Counted from the stretch's first letter, positions 19,522-29,237 are shown. The stretch: 64,000 nt of DNA from Arenicellales bacterium (GCA_951813075.1 OX638343.1:2291999-2355998); one strand, 5' to 3'. The notes: generated from the letters alone by a model not told the origin. A program made the numbers and translations.

Positions 19522-19636
19522 GTGTCGATGACTGTTCGACAGAGTAAGATTGGTCCGAGTCAAACTTTTGGGACAAATCTGAGAAATCGGAATAAATTCT
19601 TAGCCGCGAACCTAATTGTGCAAACCGAATGCAAAA

Positions 19637-20323
19637 TCAACTGTCGGATTCGAAATTGAGGTGGGTTTCAATATGCTCTGCCAGCCGCAGTGTATGATTT
19701 TTTACCAGCATTTCCGCATTGTCAGCGTCGCGAGCCTCAAGAGCCTCAATGATGTGCATGTGATCAATCACTGAATGTTTGGCCCGGTCGGAGTCAGAGA
19801 TGCTTCGCAAACGAATGGTTTTCAAATGGAGAAACAGGTTTTCGGCAATTTCAATCAATGGTTGGCATCGGCTCATTTCAATGATAGTTCGATGAAACTC
19901 GATGTTTGTTTCCGAATATTCATTGATGTGTGCATTGAACTTTGAACCATCGTAGGTCGAAAAAAGTTTACGGAGCTTTCCGATTTCCTCATCAGTCGCG
20001 CGTTGTGTCAAAAGCCGCGCAGCCATACCTTCCAGAGCCGCCCAAACGTAGACCATATTGAGAATCTCGTTGATTGTTTTTCGTACGACGAAAGCACCTC
20101 GATGCGGAATAGTTTTGACAAATCCCTCGTTTTCAAGCCGGATAAGACTTTCCCGAATCGGTGTTCTGCTCACACCAAGTTGATTTGCCAGGGTTCTCTC
20201 ATCCAAGCGTAGATCAACACCCGGTACATAGACATCCATCGACGAGATTGCATCGCGCAAAGAACGATAAACGCGTTCCTTGAGAACTTCAGGATCCTTC
20301 AGTCGATCAATGGCAAGATCCAT
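19637..20323 (-). CDS. GntR-family regulator with FCD (FadR-type) ligand domain
   Basis: A 228-residue transcription factor. Residues about 12-75 form a winged helix with the GntR signature TLANQLGVSRTPIRESLIRLENEGFV; residues about 95-220 form an all-helical FCD domain with likely metal or carboxylate ligands in EFHRTI, DHMHIIEAL and NHTLRLAEHI. Members usually sense acyl-CoAs, sugar acids or other small carboxylates and repress catabolic or lipid genes. It is next to, and read in the same direction as, the pump operon, 713 bases upstream of it, so it could control the biosynthetic cluster, but it might equally be an unlinked regulator. No operator palindrome was identified with confidence. 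Confidence 0.85.
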   Translation of the reverse strand: MDLAIDRLKDPEVLKERVYRSLRDAISSMDVYVPGVDLRLDERTLANQLGVSRTPIRESLIRLENEGFVKTIPHRGAFVVRKTINEILNMVYVWAALEGMAARLLTQRATDEEIGKLRKLFSTYDGSKFNAHINEYSETNIEFHRTIIEMSRCQPLIEIAENLFLHLKTIRLRSISDSDRAKHSVIDHMHIIEALEARDADNAEMLVKNHTLRLAEHIETHLNFESDS

Positions 20324-20569
20324 AAGAATTTGTTATAAAAGTTGCAAAAAGAAACGCTAAAATGATTTTACTTCTGAACAGCAATCCGACCATTGGATAG
20401 CATCGTGTTCGGTACGGAGTTTTTCGCTGGCTGAAGTCCATATTATATCTGCCAAGTAGGCAATGATTCAATTAAAACAATGACTTTTGAATTTTGCAGT
20501 TAGGAACTGGGCTGGTTGTACAATCCCTGGTACCCGAATTGTGTCGTTCAACGGAGTAAAAAAGAAAAA

Positions 20570-20854
20570 ATGGGTTTGAAAAAAAAGGTAAAACCACTAA
20601 GCCGCTACATCAGACGCTCTCTGAAACAATATTTTGATGACCTGAATGGTACAGACCCATGCGACCTTCACGACCAGATGACCCAGGAACTAGAAAGACA
20701 TCTATTTGATTATGTGTTGAAACATACAAATGGAAACCGCAGTCGTGCGGCGGCGATACTGGGAATGTCCAGAAGCACGTTGCGTAAGAAACTGGTACAG
20801 TACGAACTTGGCGTGGACGGGTCTCGAACACTCAGCAGGAACCCGCATTGCTGA
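20570..20854 (+). CDS. fis: Fis-type nucleoid-associated DNA-binding protein
   Basis: Fis bends DNA and adjusts transcription of stable RNA and many growth-phase genes. The protein is 94 residues from the chosen ATG (a start 18 codons upstream is unlikely). The C-terminal helix-turn-helix reads HTNGNRSRAAAILGMSRSTLRKKL, here split as family-typical residues about 53-76, and the preceding helix ELERHLFDYVLKH matches the dimer region. The site CGGAG lies upstream of the ATG. Fis followed by purH and purD is the conserved order in Pseudomonas and relatives, where dusB normally lies upstream; dusB is missing here. The purH start overlaps or closely follows the stop, so fis and purH are probably translationally coupled. 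Confidence 0.9.
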   Translation: MGLKKKVKPLSRYIRRSLKQYFDDLNGTDPCDLHDQMTQELERHLFDYVLKHTNGNRSRAAAILGMSRSTLRKKLVQYELGVDGSRTLSRNPHC

Positions 20855-22437
20855 GGAGAGAATCGATTAACACCGAAAACCTGATAAAACCTTCCAAGGC
20901 GCTGATCAGCGTATCCGACAAGACTGGCATAACCGATTTTGGCAAGGCGCTTGCCGAGACTGGCGTAGAAATACTTTCTACCGGCGGTACCGCTCAGGCT
21001 CTTTCAGGTGCTGGAATACAAGTAAAGTCCGTCTCCGATCATACCGGTTTTCCCGAAATGATGGAAGGGCGGGTTAAAACCCTGCACCCCAAAATACACG
21101 GAGGCATTTTGGGTCGAAAGGATGTAGACCTGGAGGAAATGCAGCGACACGACATACAGTCCATTGATCTGATCGCGGTCAATCTGTATCCATTTGAAAA
21201 GGTTTCCAGCGATCCCCAAGCCAGTCTCGAGACCGTAATTGATAATATCGATATCGGCGGTCCAGCGATGATCAGAGCGGCAGCAAAGAATTTTGTCTGG
21301 ACATGTGTCATCGTTGACAGCAGCGACTACGAGATGGTCATTGAAGAGATTCGGTCTCTGGGCGGAACACGGCTGGAAACGCGACGCCGACTGGCAACAA
21401 AAGCATTTGCAAGAACCGCGTACTACGATTCGGTTATCACAGACTATCTGCGCGAACGCGATGAGAACAGCTCCGATTACCCCGCTACGCTGAGTCTTCC
21501 TCTTCGCAAGTTCATGGATATGCGATATGGAGAAAACCCACATCAGTCAGCTGCATTTTATGTTGCAGGTAGCGGTACCAAGGGATGGTTCGAGAACGCG
21601 ACAATGCATCAGGGAAAACCGCTGTCTTTCAACAATGTAGCGGACGCGGATGCCGCCTACTGTTGCATTGGGGATTTTGACGAGCCTGCCTGTGTAATCA
21701 TCAAGCATGCGACACCCTGCGGTGTGGCTTGCGCCAGGGACATTAAAGCAGCGTATGAGTTGGCTTACAGAACCGACCCGACTTCTGCATTCGGCGGAAT
21801 CATTGCCGTCAATCGCACACTCGATGTGTCGACCGCAACCCAGATACTCAACAATCAGTTCGTTGAGGTCATATTGGCTCCGAATGTGGAAAAAGAGGCG
21901 CTGAACCTGCTTGGCCACAAGCAGAATATCCGGATACTGGAATACCCACCGCAAAATCCGCAGTCGGCAACCGGTGAGGTTTTAAAAACAGCCTGTGGGG
22001 GTGTATTGATCCAGGACTCGGATTCCGAGATTCTGGCGAATGATGAGCCCAAAGTGATGTCGGCCAGGGCGCCAGACGAGCGCGAGATGCGAGATCTGAT
22101 GTTTGCCTGGCGAGTCGCGAAACACGTTAAGTCCAACGCGATCGTATATGCGAAAAATTTGGCGACGGTCGGAATCGGTGCCGGTCAGATGAGTCGGGTT
22201 GATTCAGCGCAGATCGCTTCACTGAAATCGGCTTCGGCTGGATTGGCCTTAGCCGGCACGGTTATGGCATCGGACGCGTTTTTCCCTTTCCGGGATAGCA
22301 TCGATACGGCGGCTGATGCAGGGATCTCAGCAGTCATACAACCAGGTGGTTCCATGCGTGATGACGAAGTGATCGCGGCTGCAGACGAACACGATCTTGC
22401 GATGGTGTTCACTGGGATGCGTCATTTCCGACATTGA
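20848..22437 (+). CDS. purH: Bifunctional AICAR formyltransferase / IMP cyclohydrolase
   Basis: Catalyses the last two steps of IMP synthesis. The IMP cyclohydrolase half (about residues 15-160) begins [12 protein letters not shown] and includes [26 protein letters not shown]; the formyltransferase half follows, with [14 protein letters not shown] and [11 protein letters not shown], and ends in the usual TGMRHFRH. The 529-residue length is normal. The start is open to question: TTG at 20848 overlaps the fis stop, while an in-frame ATT at 20866 sits seven bases after a near-perfect GAGGAG. Both give an N-terminus only slightly longer than usual. It heads the purH-purD-purE run. Confidence 0.95.
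   Translation: MLRRESINTENLIKPSKALISVSDKTGITDFGKALAETGVEILSTGGTAQALSGAGIQVKSVSDHTGFPEMMEGRVKTLHPKIHGGILGRKDVDLEEMQRHDIQSIDLIAVNLYPFEKVSSDPQASLETVIDNIDIGGPAMIRAAAKNFVWTCVIVDSSDYEMVIEEIRSLGGTRLETRRRLATKAFARTAYYDSVITDYLRERDENSSDYPATLSLPLRKFMDMRYGENPHQSAAFYVAGSGTKGWFENATMHQGKPLSFNNVADADAAYCCIGDFDEPACVIIKHATPCGVACARDIKAAYELAYRTDPTSAFGGIIAVNRTLDVSTATQILNNQFVEVILAPNVEKEALNLLGHKQNIRILEYPPQNPQSATGEVLKTACGGVLIQDSDSEILANDEPKVMSARAPDEREMRDLMFAWRVAKHVKSNAIVYAKNLATVGIGAGQMSRVDSAQIASLKSASAGLALAGTVMASDAFFPFRDSIDTAADAGISAVIQPGGSMRDDEVIAAADEHDLAMVFTGMRHFRH
20852..20868 (+). promoter_or_regulatory. Strong Shine-Dalgarno before an in-frame ATT in purH
   Basis: TGAGGAGAG at 20852-20860 is the best ribosome-binding site in the area. 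The next in-frame initiator-like codon at normal spacing is ATT (20866-20868), a rare start used by infC in other bacteria. A TTG start at 20848 lies upstream of this site and has a weaker AGGA of its own. Confidence 0.45.
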
Positions 22438-22453
22438 TTCCGGTTCTGATTCG

Positions 22454-23746
22454 ATGCAGGTTCTGGTAGTCGGCAGCGGAGGACGTGAGCACGCACTGGC
22501 ATGGGCGGCCAGACAATCGGATCTTGTTGATCACGTCTATGTCGCACCAGGTAATGCGGGCACCTCGCTTGAACCGAACACCACCAATATTGCGATCGGT
22601 GCGGAAGATATTCAATCTCTTTTGGAATTCGCAATCAAAAACAGAATTGATCTGACGATCGTCGGTCCGGAAGTTCCCTTGACACTTGGTATCACGGATA
22701 CATTTGTCGAATGTGGTCTTCGATGCTTTGGTCCAGATGCGAATGCCGCACAACTGGAAGGTTCCAAGGATTTCACAAAAAGATTTCTTAAACGCCATGG
22801 TATACCGAGTGCGGAATTTCGGACATTCAATGACATTTCGGCCGCATGCCAGTATATCGATCATATTGGCCCACCTATTGTCGTCAAAGCCGATGGGTTG
22901 GCTGCAGGCAAAGGTGTTATTGTTGCTGAGTCGGCAGATGTGGCCAAAAAGGCTGCTACGGATATGCTGATCAACCTGCGGTTTGGAGCAGCCGGGGAAA
23001 AGGTGGTGATCGAAGATTTCCTGCCGGGTGAGGAGACAAGTTACATCTGTATCGTAGATGGTGAGGATATTCTCCCACTTGCTTCTTCGCAAGATCACAA
23101 AGCGGTTTTCGATGGCGATACGGGTCCGAATACTGGCGGAATGGGAGCTTATTCTCCGGCGCCGATTGTCGATCCCGAAATGGAGCAAAGAATACTTGAC
23201 GAAATCATTCAACCCACCGTGAAGGGGTTGATGAAAGAGGGAATTCGATATACCGGGTTTCTGTATGCCGGACTGATAATCGACGACAGAGGAAATCCAC
23301 AAGTCCTTGAATTCAACTGTCGTCTGGGCGATCCGGAGACGCAACCACTTATGTTTCGTCTGCGATCAGACCTGATCGATCTGATTGTGGCTGCTGTCGA
23401 CAACAAACTTGCGACAGTGCGTGCCAGTTGGGACGACCGCGCGGCACTCGGTGTGGTTCTCTCGGCAAAAGGGTATCCAGGAAACTATTCGAAAGGAAAT
23501 CGTATTACCGGTACGGATGCGGTGGAATCGACGGATGTCAAAGTCTTTCACGCGGGTACCGCGTTTGATTCGGATGGTAATCTGATCGCTGATGGTGGTC
23601 GTATACTTTGCGTAACCGCACTCGCGCCGACGGTCAAACAAGCGCAACTTCGGGCATATGAGATGATTTCACAGATATCGATGGACGATATGCATTTTCG
23701 TCGCGATATCGGTAACAAGGCTTTGGCCTATACAATGGAAGATTGA
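22454..23746 (+). CDS. purD: Phosphoribosylamine-glycine ligase (GAR synthetase)
   Basis: An ATP-grasp enzyme that joins glycine to phosphoribosylamine, the second step of purine synthesis. The ATG at 22454 gives the family N-terminus MQVLVVGSGGREHALAW; further upstream codons in the frame would add 19 unrelated residues. The ATP-grasp blocks are seen in IVVKADGLAAGKGVIVAES (about residue 137), FLPGEETSYI, and the GAR synthetase signature region around LEFNCRLGDPETQPLM. The 430-residue length is normal. It follows purH after 16 bases and its stop is 20 bases before the purE start. Confidence 0.95.
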   Translation: MQVLVVGSGGREHALAWAARQSDLVDHVYVAPGNAGTSLEPNTTNIAIGAEDIQSLLEFAIKNRIDLTIVGPEVPLTLGITDTFVECGLRCFGPDANAAQLEGSKDFTKRFLKRHGIPSAEFRTFNDISAACQYIDHIGPPIVVKADGLAAGKGVIVAESADVAKKAATDMLINLRFGAAGEKVVIEDFLPGEETSYICIVDGEDILPLASSQDHKAVFDGDTGPNTGGMGAYSPAPIVDPEMEQRILDEIIQPTVKGLMKEGIRYTGFLYAGLIIDDRGNPQVLEFNCRLGDPETQPLMFRLRSDLIDLIVAAVDNKLATVRASWDDRAALGVVLSAKGYPGNYSKGNRITGTDAVESTDVKVFHAGTAFDSDGNLIADGGRILCVTALAPTVKQAQLRAYEMISQISMDDMHFRRDIGNKALAYTMED

Positions 23747-23766
23747 TTGGTAATTGGGAGGTTACA

Positions 23767-24273
23767 TTGAAAAATAGCTTTGTCGCTGTCATGATGGGTT
23801 CGGATTCTGACCTGAAGGTCATGAAGTCAACATTGGATGTATTGAATGAACTTGGGGTATCGTGGGAGATAAGGGTTTTGTCTGCACATCGAACACCGGA
23901 TCAAGTACGCGAGTATCTTGCAAGCGCAGACGAGCGTGGCTGTGAGGTTTATATTGCGGCAGCTGGATTGGCCGCTCACCTCGCTGGCGCTGTTGCTGCG
24001 CACACGCTGAAACCGGTAATTGGAGTGCCGCTTGACGCGGGTACTCTAGGTGGACTAGATGCTTTGCTGGCGACTGTTCAGATGCCTGGAGGTGTACCGG
24101 TCGCCTGCGTTGCTGTAGGAAGTGCCGGTGCTAAGAACGCTGCTTATCTGGCGGCAAGGATTCTTGCATTGGGGGATGCTACGGTTGCTGAGAGTCTTCA
24201 CAAGTATCGGGAAGACAATCGAGCATCGATTCTGCAGAAAAACGAGCAGTTGCAGACTGAACTCAAGAACTGA
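23767..24273 (+). CDS. purE: N5-carboxyaminoimidazole ribonucleotide mutase, PurE class I
   Basis: Moves the carboxyl of N5-CAIR to C4 to form CAIR. The TTG at 23767 is chosen because GGGAGG (23756-23761) lies five bases before it; another TTG at 23743 overlaps the purD stop. The protein (168 residues) begins with VAVMMGSDSDL and carries the catalytic loop SAHRTPDQV, the AAAGLAAHLAG block and GVPLDAGTLGGLDALL. Class I PurE usually works with PurK, the ATP-dependent N5-CAIR synthetase, whose gene is normally next door; it is not in this window. The gene following is tsaC, whose GTG start is two bases after the stop. Confidence 0.93.
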   Translation: MKNSFVAVMMGSDSDLKVMKSTLDVLNELGVSWEIRVLSAHRTPDQVREYLASADERGCEVYIAAAGLAAHLAGAVAAHTLKPVIGVPLDAGTLGGLDALLATVQMPGGVPVACVAVGSAGAKNAAYLAARILALGDATVAESLHKYREDNRASILQKNEQLQTELKN

Positions 24274-24274
24274 T

Positions 24275-24841
24275 GTGAGACAGGTGAATGCGACCGATGT
24301 TGCAAGAGCTGCCAGGTTGATCGGGTGGGGAGGCGTGATTGCCTACCCGACCGAAGCGTGTTTTGGTTTGGGATGTAACCCCGAAAGTCGATCAGCGTTG
24401 AAGCGAATTCTTCAAATCAAGAGTCGACCTGCGGGTATGGGTATGATTGTGATCGCGCATTGCATCGAGATTCTGTTGCCCTATCTTTCGATCAGACATG
24501 AGTCAGTTCTCGATGAACCGCTAGCGAGTTGGCCAGGTCCCTATACATGGATTTTCCCTGCCAGTCGCAAGGCTTCACAACTGTTGTGTGCGAATCGCAG
24601 CACCATTGCAGTGAGAGTCACGGCACACCCTGTCGCTGCTCAATTGACTCGTCTGGCGAACAGTGCGATTGTGTCAACATCGGCGAATGTTCACGGCAAG
24701 TTGCCGATTCGGGAATATGGAATGGTTCGGAGACAATTGGGATCGAAACTAGATTTCGTCGTTCGCGGTCCGATTGGTGGTCATAGAAATCCGACACAGA
24801 TCAGAGACGCACAAACCGGTCAACTTCTGCGTGCTGCCTGA
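24275..24841 (+). CDS. tsaC: L-threonylcarbamoyladenylate synthase
   Basis: Uses threonine, bicarbonate and ATP to make threonylcarbamoyl-AMP for the t6A modification at position 37 of ANN-decoding tRNAs. The frame extends upstream inside purE, so the GTG at 24275 (two bases after the purE stop), or the GTG at 24284, is the likely start. The YrdC/Sua5 marks are AYPTEACFGLGCNPESRSAL near residue 20, KSRPAGMGMIVIA, WPGPYTWIFPA, STIAVRV and STSANVHGKLP. About 188 residues is the short TsaC form, without the Sua5 C-terminal domain. It is placed in one transcription unit with the pur genes and hemF. Confidence 0.9.
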   Translation: MRQVNATDVARAARLIGWGGVIAYPTEACFGLGCNPESRSALKRILQIKSRPAGMGMIVIAHCIEILLPYLSIRHESVLDEPLASWPGPYTWIFPASRKASQLLCANRSTIAVRVTAHPVAAQLTRLANSAIVSTSANVHGKLPIREYGMVRRQLGSKLDFVVRGPIGGHRNPTQIRDAQTGQLLRAA

Positions 24842-24866
24842 TCAGGGAATCCTGGAGTAGCCAAAC

Positions 24867-25787
24867 GTGACGGTGACGCCAGAACAAATAGCACAAGTTG
24901 AAGTCTTCCTTCAGAATCTGCAGAGCCGGATCTGTGATGAGTTGGAGCGCTTGGACGGTGTGGGCAAATTTATTCAGGACGAGTGGAATTTTGCCGACGG
25001 CGGTGGCGGCGACTCACGGGTATTGGAATCGGGAAATGTTTTCGAAAAAGCCGGTGTGAATTTCTCGTCGATTCACGGTGCGAGTTTACCGGCAGCTGCG
25101 ACAGAAAAGCGGACACACCTGGGAAGTCGACCCTTCAACGCAACTGGCGTTTCACTTGTAATCCATCCGCTGAATCCTTACGTACCGACGACGCACATGA
25201 ATCTTCGCTTCATTCATGTCGAGGGAGGCGATTGGTGGTTTGGTGGTGGATTCGATCTGACACCGTATTATGGATTTGTTGAGGATGCGGTTCACTGGCA
25301 CCAAACCGCCGCTGCTGCGTGTGCTGACTTCGGAGAAGATCTTTATCGGCGACTGAAAAATTGGTGTGATGAGTACTTTTACCTGAAACACCGAGATGAG
25401 AATCGCGGAATTGGAGGGTTGTTTTTCGATGATTTCAAAGAAGGCGGCTTTTCTCACAGTTTTGCGTTTCTACGCAATGTGGGGTCACATTTTCTGGACG
25501 CGTATTTGCCGATCGTCAAGAAAAGAATGGATCGGGTTTACGGTGATCAGGAAAGACAATTCCAGTTAATTCGTCGCGGCCGCTATGTAGAATTCAATCT
25601 TGTATATGACAGGGGTACTTTGTTCGGACTTCAGTCAAACGGTAGAACGGAGTCAATTTTGATGTCGCTTCCGCCTTACGTTACGTGGCGTTACAACTGG
25701 CAGGCGGAGCCAGGGTCTCCTGAACAGCAGCTGGTGGATGAGTTCCTCAAACCACGCGACTGGCTGGAAGAATCCAGTGGTTTGTAA
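24867..25787 (+). CDS. hemF: Oxygen-dependent coproporphyrinogen III oxidase
   Basis: Decarboxylates two propionates of coproporphyrinogen III to vinyl groups in aerobic haem synthesis. The 306 residues show the family blocks [53 protein letters not shown] segment [14 protein letters not shown], and [14 protein letters not shown] followed by [18 protein letters not shown] site precedes the GTG start at a suitable distance. The stop overlaps the waaA start by one base. Presence of the oxygen-dependent form indicates an organism that meets oxygen. tsaC next to hemF is a common gammaproteobacterial pairing. Confidence 0.95.
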   Translation: MTVTPEQIAQVEVFLQNLQSRICDELERLDGVGKFIQDEWNFADGGGGDSRVLESGNVFEKAGVNFSSIHGASLPAAATEKRTHLGSRPFNATGVSLVIHPLNPYVPTTHMNLRFIHVEGGDWWFGGGFDLTPYYGFVEDAVHWHQTAAAACADFGEDLYRRLKNWCDEYFYLKHRDENRGIGGLFFDDFKEGGFSHSFAFLRNVGSHFLDAYLPIVKKRMDRVYGDQERQFQLIRRGRYVEFNLVYDRGTLFGLQSNGRTESILMSLPPYVTWRYNWQAEPGSPEQQLVDEFLKPRDWLEESSGL

Positions 25788-27061
25788 TGGGCAAGATGAT
25801 TTTTGTTGTCTATCGCATGGTGATGTTTCTACTGTTGCCGGTGATTTTCTTCCGATATCTACTGAAAGCGGGTTTCACACCTTCCTATCGGGAGAGAATT
25901 GCGGAGCGATTGGGGATTCTCCCTGATAGCGTGCCCACCGGAACGATATGGGTTCACGCGGTATCGGTCGGTGAAGTCAACGCCGCGGTACCCATGATTA
26001 AAAATCTCTTGCAAACCCAGAACCGACAGGTGCTGATCACCTGTGTGACACCGACAGGGTCGGCGCAAATCAAGAAGGCACTTGGTGAACAGGTTACACA
26101 TGTTTACGCTCCCGTCGATGCCGGATTTATTGTTAAAGCTTTCTTGCGTAAATTGAAACCGTCGATGATTGTGATCATGGAAACAGAGATGTGGCCGAAT
26201 CTGATTTATCACAGTACTTGCGCAAATATTCCGGTGCTATTTGCGAACATGCGCCTTTCGGACAGAACCTTTGCAAGAGTTGTTCGACTCAAACAATTCA
26301 GTGGATATGTCCTGCAAGATGTGAGTGCGTTCTGTGTCCAAACCGAAGACGACCATCGACGAATCGCCAAGATTGGATTACCTGACTCAAAGATCAGTGT
26401 TACAGGTAATCTTAAATTCGATGTCACTGCACCGGAAGATGTATTGGAGAGGGGAAGGCAAATTCGCGAACGTCTAGGTGCAGATGATGTTCAGGTCATA
26501 ATTTTGGGGAGTTCGCACGATGGTGAGGAAACAGGGTTTCTTGATGTGTTTGAAAAGATGAAAGAGGAGTTCCCAATGCTACTCGGAGTCATCGTGCCGC
26601 GACATCCGGAACGTTTTGACTCGGTGTTTCAAACTATATTGCAACGTGGATTACGTGTAGTTCGCAGAAGTCAGTTGAATGGCCAACTACCTGACGAGGC
26701 CGAAATTTTATTGGTCGACTCGATGGGTGAGTTGATGGAATACTACGCCGCATGTGACGTTGCTGTGGTCGGTGGAAGTTTTGTTCCTGTCGGTGGTCAC
26801 AACATTCTCGAGCCTCTGATGACGGGTACCCCTTTGATTTTCGGCCCACATATGTCTAATTTCCGACTGATTTCCCAGCTTGTGCTTTCAGCACAGGCTG
26901 GCTTTCAGGTTTCCAACATGGATGAGCTGGGAACGAGTGTAGAGAAACTGCTTGGGAACTCTGAATTACGCCAGGAAATGGTAGTCAAAGGATATCAGCT
27001 ACTGGCGGAAAATCGAGGCTCAGTGAAGCGGACGTGCGAAAAATTAATGTCTGAATTCTGA
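25787..27061 (+). CDS. waaA: 3-deoxy-D-manno-octulosonic acid transferase
   Basis: Adds Kdo to lipid A precursors at the cytoplasmic face of the inner membrane, building the lipopolysaccharide core. The 424-residue protein has an N-terminal membrane anchor (about 6-24), the N-domain glutamate block WVHAVSVGEVNAA, the MET-E-MWPN motif as METEMWPN near residue 132, and the donor-binding C-domain with GSSHDGEE, VPRHPER and GGSFVPVGGHNILEP. Its ATG overlaps the hemF TAA by one base, showing translational coupling. It is good evidence that the organism has a lipopolysaccharide-bearing outer membrane. Confidence 0.95.
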   Translation: MGKMIFVVYRMVMFLLLPVIFFRYLLKAGFTPSYRERIAERLGILPDSVPTGTIWVHAVSVGEVNAAVPMIKNLLQTQNRQVLITCVTPTGSAQIKKALGEQVTHVYAPVDAGFIVKAFLRKLKPSMIVIMETEMWPNLIYHSTCANIPVLFANMRLSDRTFARVVRLKQFSGYVLQDVSAFCVQTEDDHRRIAKIGLPDSKISVTGNLKFDVTAPEDVLERGRQIRERLGADDVQVIILGSSHDGEETGFLDVFEKMKEEFPMLLGVIVPRHPERFDSVFQTILQRGLRVVRRSQLNGQLPDEAEILLVDSMGELMEYYAACDVAVVGGSFVPVGGHNILEPLMTGTPLIFGPHMSNFRLISQLVLSAQAGFQVSNMDELGTSVEKLLGNSELRQEMVVKGYQLLAENRGSVKRTCEKLMSEF

Positions 27062-27078
27062 TTCTTTCGGTTTCCGGC

Positions 27079-28350
27079 TCAATCAAGCAGGCCGTTCATG
27101 ACTTCCAGATCGGCCAGGCTCAGCGTGCCGACTAGTTGTCTGATAAGGATTGAATTTTTCAGATAATCGTAACGGGCGCGGTGCAGATCGCGTGTAACCT
27201 GAAACAGATCATGTTGCGCGTTGAGCACGTCGATTGAAGCAACAGTGCCCACGTGAAAACTCTGATCGGTCACTTCCAAAGCAATTTCACTGGCATTTCT
27301 TGCGGCTTCAAGCGCTTCAATTCGATTGTAGAGACTCACGAGATTGAAAAATGTGCGTGACACCCTGCTTTTGATTTGCTGAGTCACCGCGAGTTGCTGC
27401 TGGACTTCAGATTTGTGGTTCAGTGCGGCCTGTTTCTTGAGTTTCCGATTATGTCCGGCGACCGAGAATGATTTGCTGACGCTGAGCGAAATCACGGATC
27501 TCTCTGGTGCGTTCCTGGGTTTGTCGGCGTGTTCCCGGCGAGTCAGCCCGAGTACTACATTAGGGCCGGTTGCTGCGCCGGCAGCTCGAATTCCAATTTT
27601 TGATATCTTGACAAGTTCACGTTGTATGGCCAGATCCGGATTGTATTCCAGTGCCAGATCAACCCAATGCTTGACGTTATCCGGCATAAGCACGGGTATC
27701 GTCAATTCTTCCGCGAGCCGACTCAGTTGATCCGGTCGACTACCGATGATTTCGATCAGAGAGAGCCACGCGTTTTCGATAGCACTCTCATCGCGTATTT
27801 CTGCTGCCCTTGCCAACGCTTCGCGTGCTGTTGCGTTCTGTATGTCGCTATTGGTCCCGAGGCCAACTTCAAATCGTGTTCTGGTAACTTTCAGGAACTC
27901 TGTGATCGCTTTGACCTCGCTGGTTGTGGTTTCCAGATCATCCTGTGCTGCAAGAATTTCGAAATAGGCGTTTACAACCCTGCGATATAGATCTTGTTGG
28001 GCTTTTTCAAGTTGCAGATCCCCGATCTTCACCTCTGATTCAGCAATATCAAGCGTTGGTTTCAGCGCGGTCGTATAAAGCGGAACGTTCACGGTGATTT
28101 CGCCTGAAGTGGAGGTTACCTCATCTATGACGTGTCGTTCTTGAAAATTCGCTCGCAACGATACGGTGGGAAATGCACTTGACTTCAAGATTGCGGACTG
28201 CATGGAACTTGCCTCGGAGGAAAACTTCTGCGAACTCAAGGTGGCGTCGTTTTCAAGAGCAAGTTCGTAGACCTCCAGAAGGTCTGACGCAAAGATTCCT
28301 GAAGAAAATAAACTGCAGAATATGAAACTGATAATCCGATTCAATTTCAT
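27079..28350 (-). CDS. tolC: TolC-family outer-membrane efflux channel
   Basis: Forms a trimeric channel-tunnel for RND, ABC or MFS exporters. From the ATG at 28350 the protein has 423 residues: a signal peptide about 1-23 (MKLNRIISFIFCSLF, cut after FAS), then two repeated helical-hairpin halves, recognisable by LLEVYELALENDATL at the N-terminus, VKHWVDLALEYNPDLAIQRE at the middle repeat and the long amphipathic helices in between. A start eight codons upstream is possible but would spoil the signal peptide. It lies just downstream of the Pcm-like gene on the same strand, as in Pseudomonas. It is the only outer-membrane channel in the window, so it is the obvious candidate partner for the RND pump. 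Confidence 0.9.
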   Translation of the reverse strand: MKLNRIISFIFCSLFSSGIFASDLLEVYELALENDATLSSQKFSSEASSMQSAILKSSAFPTVSLRANFQERHVIDEVTSTSGEITVNVPLYTTALKPTLDIAESEVKIGDLQLEKAQQDLYRRVVNAYFEILAAQDDLETTTSEVKAITEFLKVTRTRFEVGLGTNSDIQNATAREALARAAEIRDESAIENAWLSLIEIIGSRPDQLSRLAEELTIPVLMPDNVKHWVDLALEYNPDLAIQRELVKISKIGIRAAGAATGPNVVLGLTRREHADKPRNAPERSVISLSVSKSFSVAGHNRKLKKQAALNHKSEVQQQLAVTQQIKSRVSRTFFNLVSLYNRIEALEAARNASEIALEVTDQSFHVGTVASIDVLNAQHDLFQVTRDLHRARYDYLKNSILIRQLVGTLSLADLEVMNGLLD

Positions 28351-28518
28351 CACATTCGGGTTACGCACAGGCAATCCGGAATGATTGCCATTTGTGAACT
28401 GGTAGTTTCAACTGAATAATCGCCAAATTCAAAAGCCTGAAATGATTGTACTGATTTACAACAATACCAGCCCGAAGTGGACTGACTGAAGCTGCCACAG
28501 TATCTGTCCAAGTCGATA

Positions 28519-29172
28519 TTAGAACACGAAACGGCTGGGTTGTACGATATTATCCAGCGCCGGCAAGATCGTCTCAAAAAGATAAGTAGTTTTCCATGTG
28601 ACAGGTCCTGTCTTCTCAACCAGAACTGCATTCATAATCGGCTCTTCACCGATTATGGCAACCAATCGCCCGCCGACATTCAGCAGTTCCCGATAGCTGT
28701 CTGGCAGCTCAATGACAGATCCGGATAGAAAAATACAGTCGTATTGATGATCCGACTGCCATCCTTGCCCACCATCTCCTTCGACCACCTGCACGTTGTT
28801 GATCTCGTTTTCAGCAAGATTGTTGCTTGCCAGATCTAAAAAAACAGGACGAATTTCAACCGTCTCGACAAACTTTGCGCAATATGCCAATAGCGCGGCC
28901 ATATAACCGGTACCGGATCCAATTTCTAAAACCACATGATTTGAATCGGGCTCCAGTGCCTGGAGCATCCTGGCCTCAACTTTCGGTTGCATCATTACTT
29001 GGTTGTCGCCAATCGGGATGTTCATATCGACGAAAGACAGTTCATGATGTTCTTTCGGAACGAAGTTTTCCCGTGGCACAGCCGAAACCGCTTTCAACAC
29101 TTTCGGATTCAACACGTTCCACGGCCGAATCTGCTGTTCGACCATATTGAATTTTGCTTGTTCGATATCCAC
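28519..29172 (-). CDS. Pcm-like methyltransferase upstream of tolC
   Basis: A second member of the protein-isoaspartate methyltransferase family, about 217 residues. SAM-binding motif I is VLEIGSGTGYMAALLA near residue 80, with family N-terminus FNMVEQQIRPWNVL. The motif that binds the isoaspartyl substrate is altered: where Pcm has GHGKTISQP this protein has GDNQVMMQPKVEARMLQAL, as in the tolC-linked paralogue of other gammaproteobacteria, so its true substrate is unknown. I take the GTG at 29172 because it gives the usual family start; a GTG at 29214 adds 14 residues. A perfect 16-bp palindrome lies 66-81 bases upstream. Confidence 0.8.
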   Translation of the reverse strand: MDIEQAKFNMVEQQIRPWNVLNPKVLKAVSAVPRENFVPKEHHELSFVDMNIPIGDNQVMMQPKVEARMLQALEPDSNHVVLEIGSGTGYMAALLAYCAKFVETVEIRPVFLDLASNNLAENEINNVQVVEGDGGQGWQSDHQYDCIFLSGSVIELPDSYRELLNVGGRLVAIIGEEPIMNAVLVEKTGPVTWKTTYLFETILPALDNIVQPSRFVF

Positions 29173-29237
29173 TGTTGCGTTGGAATTTCTGGATTTTGAC
29201 AGAAGTGCGAACACCTGAAAGATTTATAATGGCTGAT

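Larger units (their letters stand above)
18924..19636. other. Intergenic stretch with dispersed repeats
   Basis: About 710 bases without a credible gene lie between the adaptor and the regulator. It carries copies of two short repeats, at 19414-19460 (shared with the end of pcm) and 19497-19521 (shared with the region upstream of hspQ). The only open frame above 90 codons (minus strand) overlaps these repeats and shows no recognisable domain. The promoter of the adaptor gene must be in the first part, but no clear consensus is visible. Confidence 0.5.

Noticed and set aside
22409..23344. Antisense open frame of 311 codons across purD
   Set aside because: It lies fully opposite a well-supported purD, has no recognisable domain, and follows from codon bias of the real gene.
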